From an uncultured Pelagibacteraceae bacterium (GTDB lineage: Bacteria; Pseudomonadota; Alphaproteobacteria; Pelagibacterales; Pelagibacteraceae): DNA of 41,246 bases. Shown here one piece after another: positions 1 through 6,832 of this stretch. Below the pieces are notes generated by a model. That model made no database searches. It saw only the letters and a list, made by a program, of their open reading frames with translations, and had not been told where the DNA came from. The translations under genes and the position numbers were made by a program. The stretch is from positions 1-41,246 of the forward strand of contig CACAFZ010000002.1 of the NCBI GenBank assembly GCA_902531885.1, written 5' to 3'. The first letter of the stretch is position 1; each line of letters starts with the position of its first letter.

Positions 1-1226
1 TTTTATATATATTTTTTTTAATTGTTTTTAGTTATTTAGTATTTGAGGCATACAAAGTTTACAAAAAAACTATTGTTAAATTAGAGATGTATAAAGTGCT
101 AAAGCTAAAAAATTATAATCAAAAGCTTATTCCTGAAACTCAGTATCTCAAAGTTAATTTGAAAAAAATTAATATTAAAGATAGCTATAATAATGACGAA
201 GTTAAATTTAGTAGTGAAAGACAACGATTTGATCCTAATAAAAAATTTTTTATAGAAATTTGGAAGAATAATGCTTTTTTAATACTTTCCAATGGTGACT
301 CGTATTACTATGAAATAGATAAATTAATTAAATCAAAAAAAGTTAAAAGAATTAAAATTTCTAATAATTTAGATACTTCAACATCTAAACTAGGTATTCT
401 TGGATCGCATATTTATCACAACGATATTTATATTTCTTACGCAAAAATGGATAAAAAAATTAAAAATTGCTATTATATGTCGATATTAAAATCAAAAATA
501 AATATTAAAAAATTACTATTTGAAGAAATTTTTACCACAAGTAAATGTGATAATGAATCACTATCAAACTTTGGTGGTGGCAGAATGCAGTTTATTGAAA
601 TTAATAATAATAAAAAATTATTAATTACAACAAGTGATTATTCAGGTAAACATTCCCAAGATTTAAATTCACCTTATGGAAAAATTTTAGAAATTGACCT
701 TAATAAAAATGAATACGAAATTTTTTCATTAGGTCATAGAAATCCTCAAGGTCTTTTAGTTTTAAAAAATGGAATCATTTTGTCCACTGAACATGGACCT
801 ATTGGTGGCGATGAAGTTAATAAAATTTTAAAAGGTAGTAACTATGGTTGGAAAGTCTCTTCATATGGAGAACCTTATTTTAAATTTAGCATAGATAATG
901 ATTTTTCACTTCTTAAAAATCATAAAAAAAATGATTTTGTTGAACCTGTTTATGCATTTACTCCATCTATTGGAATCTCAGAATTAATAAATGTTGATGA
1001 ATCTTTTTCTAATAAATGGCGAAAAAATATTTTAATATCCTCATTAAATGGTAGAAGCATCTATAGAGCTATTTTTGACTCTGAATACGAAAAAATCATT
1101 ACTAAAGAGCATATATTTATAGGTGAAAGAATTAGAGATATATCGTTTGTTAAAAAATATAATATATTTTTATTAGCCCTTGAAGATACTGGTAGCATTG
1201 GTATTTTATCTAAACAAAATAACTAA
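1..1226 (+). CDS. PQQ-dependent glucose/sorbosone dehydrogenase-like protein, 5' end outside window
   Basis: Six-bladed beta-propeller protein of the soluble aldose sugar dehydrogenase (YliI/Asd, GSDH) family, which oxidises sugars with PQQ in the periplasm. Seen: the family motifs GHRNPQGL and TEHGPIGGDEVN followed by NYGW (the usual Pro after it is Lys), about 220-265 residues after the ATG at 87. That ATG is the first in the window, but the same frame is open without a stop back to base 3. It encodes a hydrophobic stretch (reading FFLIVFSYLVFEAY) followed by lysines, so the real start lies upstream and the protein probably has an N-terminal membrane anchor or uncleaved signal. The first whole codon is at 3. 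The 3' neighbour is tRNA-Arg. No PQQ synthesis gene is in the window. The fold assignment is good; the substrate is unknown and enzymatic activity is inferred. Confidence 0.75.
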   Translation, partial: LYIFFLIVFSYLVFEAYKVYKKTIVKLEMYKVLKLKNYNQKLIPETQYLKVNLKKINIKDSYNNDEVKFSSERQRFDPNKKFFIEIWKNNAFLILSNGDSYYYEIDKLIKSKKVKRIKISNNLDTSTSKLGILGSHIYHNDIYISYAKMDKKIKNCYYMSILKSKINIKKLLFEEIFTTSKCDNESLSNFGGGRMQFIEINNNKKLLITTSDYSGKHSQDLNSPYGKILEIDLNKNEYEIFSLGHRNPQGLLVLKNGIILSTEHGPIGGDEVNKILKGSNYGWKVSSYGEPYFKFSIDNDFSLLKNHKKNDFVEPVYAFTPSIGISELINVDESFSNKWRKNILISSLNGRSIYRAIFDSEYEKIITKEHIFIGERIRDISFVKKYNIFLLALEDTGSIGILSKQNN

Positions 1227-1340
1227 AAAAATTAGCAACCTCTTAATTAAAATAATATATTAACATTCGATTTGATGTTAATAATTATTAAAAAAACCCT
1301 TTTTAATAAATTAATAAAGTAATATAAGTACTCTTTGCAA

Positions 1341-1417
1341 GCGCCCTTAGCTCAGTTGGATAGAGCAACGGTTTTCTAAACCGTGGGTCGGAGGTTCGAA
1401 TCCTTCAGGGCGCGCCA
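1341..1417 (+). tRNA. tRNA-Arg (anticodon UCU)
   Basis: Complete cloverleaf. Acceptor arm GCGCCCT pairs with AGGGCGC. The D arm is GCTC/GAGC, and the anticodon stem ACGGT/ACCGT encloses loop TTTCTAA, so the anticodon is TCT, reading AGA. The T arm is GGAGG/CCTTC with one G-U pair around TTCGAAT. The discriminator is G and CCA is encoded at 1415-1417. AGA is by far the commonest arginine codon in the neighbouring genes, so this should be the major arginine tRNA. It lies on the same strand as, and 123 bases before, aapJ. Confidence 0.97.
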
Positions 1418-1502
1418 AAAATACACCATTTTGGTCATAATTTATCATTGAAGACACAATGAGTTTCTGCTTTACTTAGAAAAGTTCAAATTAAATTTTG
1501 AA

Positions 1503-1520
1503 TTATTTGTTAACAAATAA
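1503..1520. promoter_or_regulatory. 18-bp perfect palindrome in the aapJ leader
   Basis: The sequence TTATTTGTTAACAAATAA is its own reverse complement. It ends 6 bases before the Shine-Dalgarno sequence and 20 bases before the aapJ start codon. A second, looser inverted repeat (TTCAAA at 1485-1490, TTTGAA at 1497-1502) lies directly upstream. It could be an operator for a dimeric regulator, or as RNA a 7-bp hairpin with a TTAA loop beside the ribosome binding site. AT-rich DNA produces short palindromes by chance, but 18 perfect bases at this position is notable. The role is inferred. Confidence 0.4.
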
Positions 1521-1526
1521 ATAAAT

Positions 1527-1533
1527 AAAGGGG
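1527..1533 (+). promoter_or_regulatory. Strong Shine-Dalgarno of aapJ
   Basis: AAAGGGG lies 7 bases before the aapJ ATG. Most genes in this window have no recognisable Shine-Dalgarno sequence, so this one marks aapJ as a strongly translated gene and fixes its start at 1541. Confidence 0.7.
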
Positions 1534-1540
1534 AAAATAA

Positions 1541-2581
1541 ATGTTTAAATTAATAAAACAATTGACTTCTTTTATAGCTATGCTTGCTGTTCTATTTGCT
1601 TTTACTACAGAAGCTATGGCTGCTAAGAAATCAAAAACACTTAAAAACACTCAGAAAAAAGGTTTTGTAAGATGTGGTGTTTCTCAAGGTCTTCCAGGAT
1701 TTTCAAATGCTGATGCATCTGGAAATTGGACTGGTGTAGACGTTGATGTATGTAGAGCAGTTGCTGCTGCAGTACTAGGTGATGCGAACAAAGTTAAGTT
1801 CACTCCACTAAGTGCTAAAGAAAGATTTACAGCTCTAACTTCTGGTGAGATTGATATCTTATCAAGAAACACAACTTGGACACTTTCTAGAGATGCTGAT
1901 ATTGGTCTTACTTTCGTAGGAGTAAACTTCTACGATGGTCAAGGTTTCATGGTTAGAAAAAGTTCTGGAATAACTTCTACGAGCCAATTTAAAGATGGAA
2001 CTTCAGCATGTACAAACATTGGTACTACAACTGAGCTAAACATGAGAGACTTCTTTAATTCAAAAGGAATTTCTTATGAGCCAGTAGCTTTTGAAAAAGC
2101 TGACGAAGTTGTTGCTGCTTATGATGCTGGAAGATGTGATACTTACACAACTGATAAATCAGGTCTTGCTGCTCAAAGAACTAAACTGAGCAATCCAGAT
2201 GATCACATAGTGTTACCTGAAACTATTTCAAAAGAGCCTTTAGGCCCTGTTGTTAGACAAGGTGATTCTGTTTGGGAAGATATCGTAAGATGGTCTTTGA
2301 ACGTAATGATCGAAGCTGAAGAATACGGTGTTAACTCTGGAAATGCAGACTCTATGAAAACTTCTGAAAATCCAGCTATCAAGAGACTTGTTGGTGCAGA
2401 AGGAGAATTAGGTGCTGCTTTCGGTTTAGATAATGAGTGGAGTTTAAGAATTATCAAACAAGTTGGTAACTATGGTGAAAGCTATAAAAGAAATATAGCA
2501 GACACTGGTATTTTGCCTGATAGAGGTCCAAATGAATTATGGACAAAAGGCGGAATTCTTTACGTACCACCTGCAAGATAA
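1541..2581 (+). CDS. aapJ: General L-amino acid ABC transporter, periplasmic binding protein
   Basis: Periplasmic binding subunit of a broad-specificity L-amino acid importer (AapJ/BztA/YhdW family, about 340 residues; this one has 346). Residues 1-27 form a signal peptide ending in AMA, with cleavage before AKKS. The family landmarks RCGVSQGLPGFS, GVDVDVCRAVAAA, LSRNTTWTLSRD and GRCDTY are present, including the Cys residues near 45, 71, 157 and 199 that usually form disulfides. The coding sequence is visibly less AT-rich than its neighbours and uses a restricted codon set, as expected for a very highly expressed protein. It has its own strong ribosome binding site and is followed by a strong intrinsic terminator before the permease genes, so it is probably made in large excess over them. 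Assignment to the aap family is secure from sequence and operon context; the exact amino acid range cannot be read from sequence. Confidence 0.95.
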   Translation: MFKLIKQLTSFIAMLAVLFAFTTEAMAAKKSKTLKNTQKKGFVRCGVSQGLPGFSNADASGNWTGVDVDVCRAVAAAVLGDANKVKFTPLSAKERFTALTSGEIDILSRNTTWTLSRDADIGLTFVGVNFYDGQGFMVRKSSGITSTSQFKDGTSACTNIGTTTELNMRDFFNSKGISYEPVAFEKADEVVAAYDAGRCDTYTTDKSGLAAQRTKLSNPDDHIVLPETISKEPLGPVVRQGDSVWEDIVRWSLNVMIEAEEYGVNSGNADSMKTSENPAIKRLVGAEGELGAAFGLDNEWSLRIIKQVGNYGESYKRNIADTGILPDRGPNELWTKGGILYVPPAR

Positions 2582-2603
2582 TTAGTATCTTATAATAAAG
2601 TTT

Positions 2604-2636
2604 AAAAAGGGCTAGATTTTTCTAGCCCTTTTTTTT
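2604..2636 (+). terminator. Intrinsic terminator/attenuator between aapJ and aapQ
   Basis: A 13-bp perfect stem (AAAAAGGGCTAGA at 2604-2616 with its complement at 2621-2633) has a TTTT loop and runs into eight T residues (2629-2636). It lies 23 bases after the aapJ stop and 20 bases before the aapQ start. This is the clearest rho-independent terminator in the window. Because aapQMP have no obvious promoter of their own in the 20-base gap, partial read-through is the likely way they are expressed. The hairpin may also protect the aapJ mRNA 3' end. Confidence 0.9.
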
Positions 2637-2656
2637 ATTATCCCTTTGCTTTATTT

Positions 2657-3808
2657 ATGAATTTTAAGCTTAAAAAAATTATACCCCAATTAATTACATT
2701 ATTTTTTGTAATTCTAATTTTTGGTTTTTTCACATTTAATGCCCAAATCAATATGGAAAACAGGGGTATTGAGTTTGGTTTTGGTTTTTTAAGCCAAGAA
2801 TCCTCTTTTGATGTTCAGTTTTCATTAATCGATTATGATGGATCACACTCTTACGCTAGAGCATATTTAGTTGGTTTGTTAAATACACTTTTAGTAGCAT
2901 TTATAGGAATTGTAATAGCAACAATACTAGGTGTAATTGTTGGTATAGCGCGTCTTTCACCAAACTATTTAATAGAAAGATCAGCAGCTTGGTATGTAGA
3001 ATTTTTTAGAAATATTCCTTTATTACTACAAATATTTTTCTGGTATTTTGCAGCACTTAGAGCACTTCCTTTACCTCAAGATGCTGATTCTATAATGGGA
3101 GTTTTTTATTTAACAATTAAGGGATTATATACTCCAAGTTTTGTATGGGAAAATTTGGATATCTTTATCTATTCAGTGATTGCTGTATTAATTTCTATCA
3201 CAGTTATAAGAATTTATGCAAGAAAGTTACAAGAAAAAGAAGGTAAACAATTGCCAGTTTTTTCTATTTCTATAGCTCTATTTATTATTTTACCATTATT
3301 AACTTTTTTAATCGGTGGAGTTTCATTAAATTTTCAAGTTCCCGTTTTAAAACAATTATCTACAACAGGATTTATTTACGAGGGCGGTCTTAGGCTGCCG
3401 CCAGAACTAATAGCTTTAACCTTAGCTTTATCGTTATATACTGCAACTTTCATAGCTGAGTGTGTTAGAGCTGGAATCCAAGGTATTAGCAAAGGTCAAA
3501 AAGAAGCGGCTGCATCAATAGGTTTAACGCCTAATCAAATTTTAAAACTTGTAATAATGCCACAAGCATTAAGAATAATTATTCCACCTACAACGAACCA
3601 ATATTTAAATTTAACTAAAAATTCATCTCTTGCAGCAGCTATAGCATATCCAGACTTAGTTTTAGTCTTTGCTGGCACTGCTTTAATGCAAACAGGTAGA
3701 GCTATAGAAATAGTTTCAATTACCATGCTAACATATTTATCAATTAGTTTATCAATTTCTGTTTTGATGAATTGGTATAATAAATCTATAGCAATAAAAG
3801 AAAAATAA
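2657..3808 (+). CDS. aapQ: General L-amino acid ABC transporter, permease
   Basis: First membrane subunit of the Aap-type amino acid importer, 383 residues (rhizobial AapQ is about 400). It has an N-terminal membrane segment (about 10-30), a long periplasmic region, then the conserved permease core starting near YLVGLLNTLLVAF (70-98) and EFFRNIPLLLQIFFWYF (115-131). The cytoplasmic EAA loop that contacts the ATPase reads KEAAASIGLTPNQILKLVIMPQ (near 282-303). The ATG at 2657 is the first in frame after the terminator and gives a normal N-terminus; no clear Shine-Dalgarno precedes it. Its TAA stop overlaps the aapM ATG by one base (TAATG), implying translational coupling. Confidence 0.95.
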   Translation: MNFKLKKIIPQLITLFFVILIFGFFTFNAQINMENRGIEFGFGFLSQESSFDVQFSLIDYDGSHSYARAYLVGLLNTLLVAFIGIVIATILGVIVGIARLSPNYLIERSAAWYVEFFRNIPLLLQIFFWYFAALRALPLPQDADSIMGVFYLTIKGLYTPSFVWENLDIFIYSVIAVLISITVIRIYARKLQEKEGKQLPVFSISIALFIILPLLTFLIGGVSLNFQVPVLKQLSTTGFIYEGGLRLPPELIALTLALSLYTATFIAECVRAGIQGISKGQKEAAASIGLTPNQILKLVIMPQALRIIIPPTTNQYLNLTKNSSLAAAIAYPDLVLVFAGTALMQTGRAIEIVSITMLTYLSISLSISVLMNWYNKSIAIKEK

Positions 3809-5250
3809 TGAATAAATTAAATATATTAAAACCTGATTTATCTAATCTTTATTTTTATATTTATACTGGATTATTTTTTATTACTGTAAGTATAATAGAT
3901 GTTTTTTTATATTCATTTTTTAATATAAATATAACTTCTTTTTTACCTAGTACATTAAGTTTCATTTTGCCATTAATTTTAGGTTTAATAGGTTTACATT
4001 TTATTAGAATTGAATTTACAGGAATTAAAAACTTAGACTTACTGAATAAAAACATTAATACGACCAATTTTAATGCAATTTTAACTCTTTTAGTTATCTT
4101 TATAATTATAAAATCAATTCCTCCAATTATGAGTTGGTTTATTTTAGACGCAAATATAGCAGGCGATTCTAAAGAAGCATGTACAGGTACTGGTGCTTGT
4201 TGGACTTATATAAAAATATGGTTAAGAAGATTTGTTTATGGAATGTATCCAAATGCTGAACAATGGAGAATTAACTTATCATTTATTTCACTATTAGCGT
4301 TAGGATCTGTTGGTTATTTTGCTACAGAAAAATTTAAAAAATACTTAACATTATATTATGTAATAATTTATCCATTTATAGCTTTTTTATTTATATTCTT
4401 TTTTATTTCAGGAGGCCCAGTATTTTTTGAATTTTCTTATGGAATTATAGCATTCGCAATTTCAATAATTGTTGGTTTTTTTATTCCTAAAAAATTTAAA
4501 GCTTGGTATTTTTTATTGGTACCAATAATTTTATATATATCTTTGAAGTACTTTCTTTTTTATGAAGAAACAATAGATTTGGGGAAACTTGATGGATTTA
4601 ATTGGGTAGAAACAGGTGCTTGGGGAGGTTTATCATTAACATTCATTGTCTCATTTTTTTGTTTAATATTTTGTTTTCCAGTTGGAATGTTTTTGGCATT
4701 AGGCCGAAGATCTGAATTACCTACAGTAAGATATATTTCAATAGGTTTTATTGAATTTTGGAGAGGAGTTCCATTAATAACAGTTTTATTTATGTCATCA
4801 GTAATGTTCCCTATGTTTTTGCCTGAAGATTTCTTTATGGATAAGCTGGTAAGAGTTATTATAGCAATTTCTCTATTTGAAGCCGCTTATGTTGCTGAAG
4901 TAATTAGAGGTGGATTACAAGCTCTACCACGAGGACAGTATGATGCTGCGAAATCATTAGGCATGGGATATTGGAAAATGCACATACTTGTAATTTTGCC
5001 TCAAGCATTAAAATTAGTAATACCAGGTATAGCAAATACCTTCTTAGCTTTAATTAAAGACACTCCTTTAATTTTTGTAGTAGGACTTTTGGAATTGGTT
5101 GGGATGCTTAATTTAGCAAAAACAAATCCTGAATGGCTAGGTTTTGCAATGGAAGGTTATGTATTTGCTGCTATAATTTTCTGGATAATTTGCTATGCTA
5201 TGAGCAAATATAGTTATAACTTAGAAATAAAATATAAAACTGAAAGATAA
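3808..5250 (+). CDS. aapM: General L-amino acid ABC transporter, permease with extended N-terminus
   Basis: Second membrane subunit of the importer, pairing with AapQ. The conserved body is clear: [19 protein letters not shown] (about 127-145), the WGGLSLTF entry to the permease core (272-279), [16 protein letters not shown] (316-331) and the EAA-type loop [20 protein letters not shown] (about 376-395). At 480 residues it is about 90 longer than typical rhizobial AapM (about 385). The excess is at the N-terminus, where two additional hydrophobic segments (about 14-38 and 45-67) come before the first canonical segment (about 87-113). Overlap with aapQ upstream and aapP downstream is one base each. 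Confidence 0.93.
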   Translation: MNKLNILKPDLSNLYFYIYTGLFFITVSIIDVFLYSFFNINITSFLPSTLSFILPLILGLIGLHFIRIEFTGIKNLDLLNKNINTTNFNAILTLLVIFIIIKSIPPIMSWFILDANIAGDSKEACTGTGACWTYIKIWLRRFVYGMYPNAEQWRINLSFISLLALGSVGYFATEKFKKYLTLYYVIIYPFIAFLFIFFFISGGPVFFEFSYGIIAFAISIIVGFFIPKKFKAWYFLLVPIILYISLKYFLFYEETIDLGKLDGFNWVETGAWGGLSLTFIVSFFCLIFCFPVGMFLALGRRSELPTVRYISIGFIEFWRGVPLITVLFMSSVMFPMFLPEDFFMDKLVRVIIAISLFEAAYVAEVIRGGLQALPRGQYDAAKSLGMGYWKMHILVILPQALKLVIPGIANTFLALIKDTPLIFVVGLLELVGMLNLAKTNPEWLGFAMEGYVFAAIIFWIICYAMSKYSYNLEIKYKTER

Positions 5251-5984
5251 TGTCTGATCCTATAATTAAAATTGAAAACGCAAACAAATGGTTTGGTGAT
5301 TTCCAGGTTTTAAAAGATATAAATTTAGAAGTAGAAAAAAATAAAAAAATAGTAGTATGTGGACCTTCAGGATCAGGTAAATCAACTTTAATAAGATGTA
5401 TAAATAGATTAGAAGAACATCAAAAAGGGAAGATTATAGTTGACGGCGTTATTCTTGATGAAAATACTAAAAATATTGAACAAGTAAGAGCTGAAGTTGG
5501 TATGGTTTTTCAACAATTTAATTTATTTCCACATTTGTCAATTTTAGATAATTGTACTCTAGCACCTATATGGGTCAAAAAAATGCCAAAACAAAAAGCC
5601 GAAGAATTGGCAATGAAACAACTTGAGCAAGTACAAATTTCAGATCAAGCACACAAATTTCCAGGACAATTGTCTGGAGGACAACAACAAAGATGTGCAA
5701 TCGCAAGAGCTTTATGCATGGAGCCAAAGATTATGCTATTTGACGAGCCCACATCTGCATTGGATCCAGAGATGATCAAAGAAGTTTTGGACGCTATGGT
5801 GAATTTAGCAAAGGCTGGCATGACAATGATAGTAGTAACACATGAAATGGGTTTTGCAAAAGAAGTAGCAGATGAAGTAATTTTTATGGACGAAGGTATG
5901 ATTGTCGAAAAAGCTGAAACAAAAGAATTTTTTGCAAAGCCTAAGAGTGATAGAACTAAGCTATTTTTAAGTCAAATTTTATAA
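5250..5984 (+). CDS. aapP: General L-amino acid ABC transporter, ATP-binding subunit
   Basis: Polar amino acid-type ABC ATPase (AapP/GlnQ family, 244 residues, normal length) that powers import through AapQ-AapM. All nucleotide-binding elements are intact: Walker [10 protein letters not shown] (38-46), Q-loop FQQFNLFPH (near 87-95), ABC signature LSGGQ (141-145), Walker B IMLFDE (161-166), D-loop SALD and switch His198 in VVTHEMG. Its start overlaps the aapM stop by one base, so it is the last gene of the aapJQMP operon. A weak AT-only hairpin follows the stop, but it is too poor to call a terminator. Confidence 0.97.
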   Translation: MSDPIIKIENANKWFGDFQVLKDINLEVEKNKKIVVCGPSGSGKSTLIRCINRLEEHQKGKIIVDGVILDENTKNIEQVRAEVGMVFQQFNLFPHLSILDNCTLAPIWVKKMPKQKAEELAMKQLEQVQISDQAHKFPGQLSGGQQQRCAIARALCMEPKIMLFDEPTSALDPEMIKEVLDAMVNLAKAGMTMIVVTHEMGFAKEVADEVIFMDEGMIVEKAETKEFFAKPKSDRTKLFLSQIL

Positions 5985-6120
5985 TAATTCTAAATTATCA
6001 AAAATTTTTTATATGCAATTTATTAATAATATAGCATTGTCAAGCCTATAAATATGGCAAAAAAAAAAAAATTTAGGGGTTGCAATTCGTTCTCATATAG
6101 AGTTGAATTTGTTTTTTTTA

Positions 6121-6127
6121 AGAGGGG
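6121..6127 (+). promoter_or_regulatory. Shine-Dalgarno that fixes the start of the Xre regulator
   Basis: AGAGGGG lies 5 bases before the ATG at 6133. A TTG at 6103 is also in frame, but it has no such element and would add a hydrophobic tail before the first conserved residue, so 6133 is preferred. Confidence 0.65.
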
Positions 6128-6132
6128 TCTTA

Positions 6133-6504
6133 ATGGAAGAAAATTTTAATAAACACTTGGGTAACAAGTTAAAGTTAAGAAGATTAGCGCTTGGCTTAAC
6201 ACAAACTAAGGTAGCTAAAGCAATTAACGTAACATTTCAACAAATTCAAAAATACGAAAAAGGAACAAATGGAGTTAGTTCAGTTAGATTGTTGCAATTA
6301 TCAAATTATTTAAAAGTACCGATCAATTATTTCTTTGAAGACTATTCAGAGTATCTAATAAATATTGAAAAGTCTAAAGAAGGACACATTAATGTTAATT
6401 ATAACTTTTTAGTTAAAATTTATTCTGAGTTAAATAGTGATCAAAAAATTAAATTTAATAAAAATTTAGAAAATATAAATATAAATATAAATAAAGCTGT
6501 TTAA
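6133..6504 (+). CDS. Xre/Cro-type helix-turn-helix regulator
   Basis: Small DNA-binding regulator of 123 residues from the ATG at 6133. The helix-turn-helix (HTH_3) domain spans about 8-65, with LRRLALGLTQTKVAKAI as helices 1-2 and TFQQIQKYEKGTNGVS as the recognition region. The FQQ-QKYEKG form is common in alphaproteobacterial Xre regulators. The tail (about 68-123) is charged, rich in Asn/Ile/Lys and has no recognised domain. It lies downstream of the aap operon but is separated by about 150 bases that include a 13-base A tract, so it probably has its own promoter. Its stop is 4 bases from the 3' end of the convergent tRNA-Asn. The target genes cannot be inferred; regulation of the aap operon is only a possibility suggested by proximity. 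Confidence 0.85.
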   Translation: MEENFNKHLGNKLKLRRLALGLTQTKVAKAINVTFQQIQKYEKGTNGVSSVRLLQLSNYLKVPINYFFEDYSEYLINIEKSKEGHINVNYNFLVKIYSELNSDQKIKFNKNLENINININKAV

Positions 6505-6508
6505 ATTT

Positions 6509-6584
6509 TGGCTCCTCGGGCAGGACTCGAACCTGCGACCAATTGATTAACAGTCAACTGCTCTACCAACTGAGCTACCGAGGA
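6509..6584 (-). tRNA. tRNA-Asn (anticodon GUU)
   Basis: Read on the minus strand, the acceptor arm is TCCTCGG/CCGAGGA. The anticodon stem GTTGA/TCAAT holds the loop CTGTTAA, so the anticodon is GTT. The T arm is GCAGG/CCTGC around TTCGAGT, the discriminator is G and CCA is encoded (complement at 6509-6511). The U33-G34-U35 core is the recognition element of tRNA-guanine transglycosylase, whose gene is also in this window. It lies downstream of tRNA-Cys on the same strand and is probably cotranscribed with it. Confidence 0.97.
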
Positions 6585-6631
6585 ATAAAAAAAGAACTTA
6601 CTTTTTTTTTAATTTAACACAACTCTTTTTT

Positions 6632-6705
6632 TGGAGGCAACGCCCGGAATCGAACCGGGATACAAGGATTTGCAATCCTCTGCGTAACCATTCCGCCACG
6701 TTGCC
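6632..6705 (-). tRNA. tRNA-Cys (anticodon GCA)
   Basis: Minus-strand cloverleaf. The acceptor arm is GGCAACG/CGTTGCC. The anticodon stem GAGGA/TCCTT holds the loop TTGCAAA, giving anticodon GCA. The T arm is CCCGG/CCGGG around TTCGATT, the discriminator is T and CCA is encoded (complement at 6632-6634). It is 47 bases upstream of tRNA-Asn, separated by A- and T-runs, and divergent from valS across a 127-base AT-rich gap that must hold both promoters. Confidence 0.97.
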
Positions 6706-6832
6706 ATACAAATTCATAATAAATCAATTTGGTAACTGTTTATATAATTGTTTTTTGCATTTAGTCTATAAATATTAGCTATAATTTCATTATTGTTTAT
6801 TCAAATGATTAATTTATAAACTAAATTACCTT

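Noticed and set aside
1258..1283. 9-bp hairpin (TATTAACAT/ATGTTAATA) after the sugar dehydrogenase gene as a terminator
   Set aside because: The stem is almost all A/T and no T-run follows directly; the nearest one is about 20 bases further. It could be a weak terminator but is not callable.
1418..1540. Known SAR11-type riboswitch or structured leader RNA before aapJ
   Set aside because: No glycine, SAM or other riboswitch core could be recognised; only the palindrome described separately.
5984..6010. Hairpin plus T-run after aapP as a terminator
   Set aside because: Only a 6-bp AT-only stem, separated from the T-run by several A; expected by chance in this composition.
6103..6132. Upstream TTG start for the Xre regulator
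   Set aside because: The ATG at 6133 has a clear AGAGGGG Shine-Dalgarno 5 bases upstream, and the added residues would not match the family.
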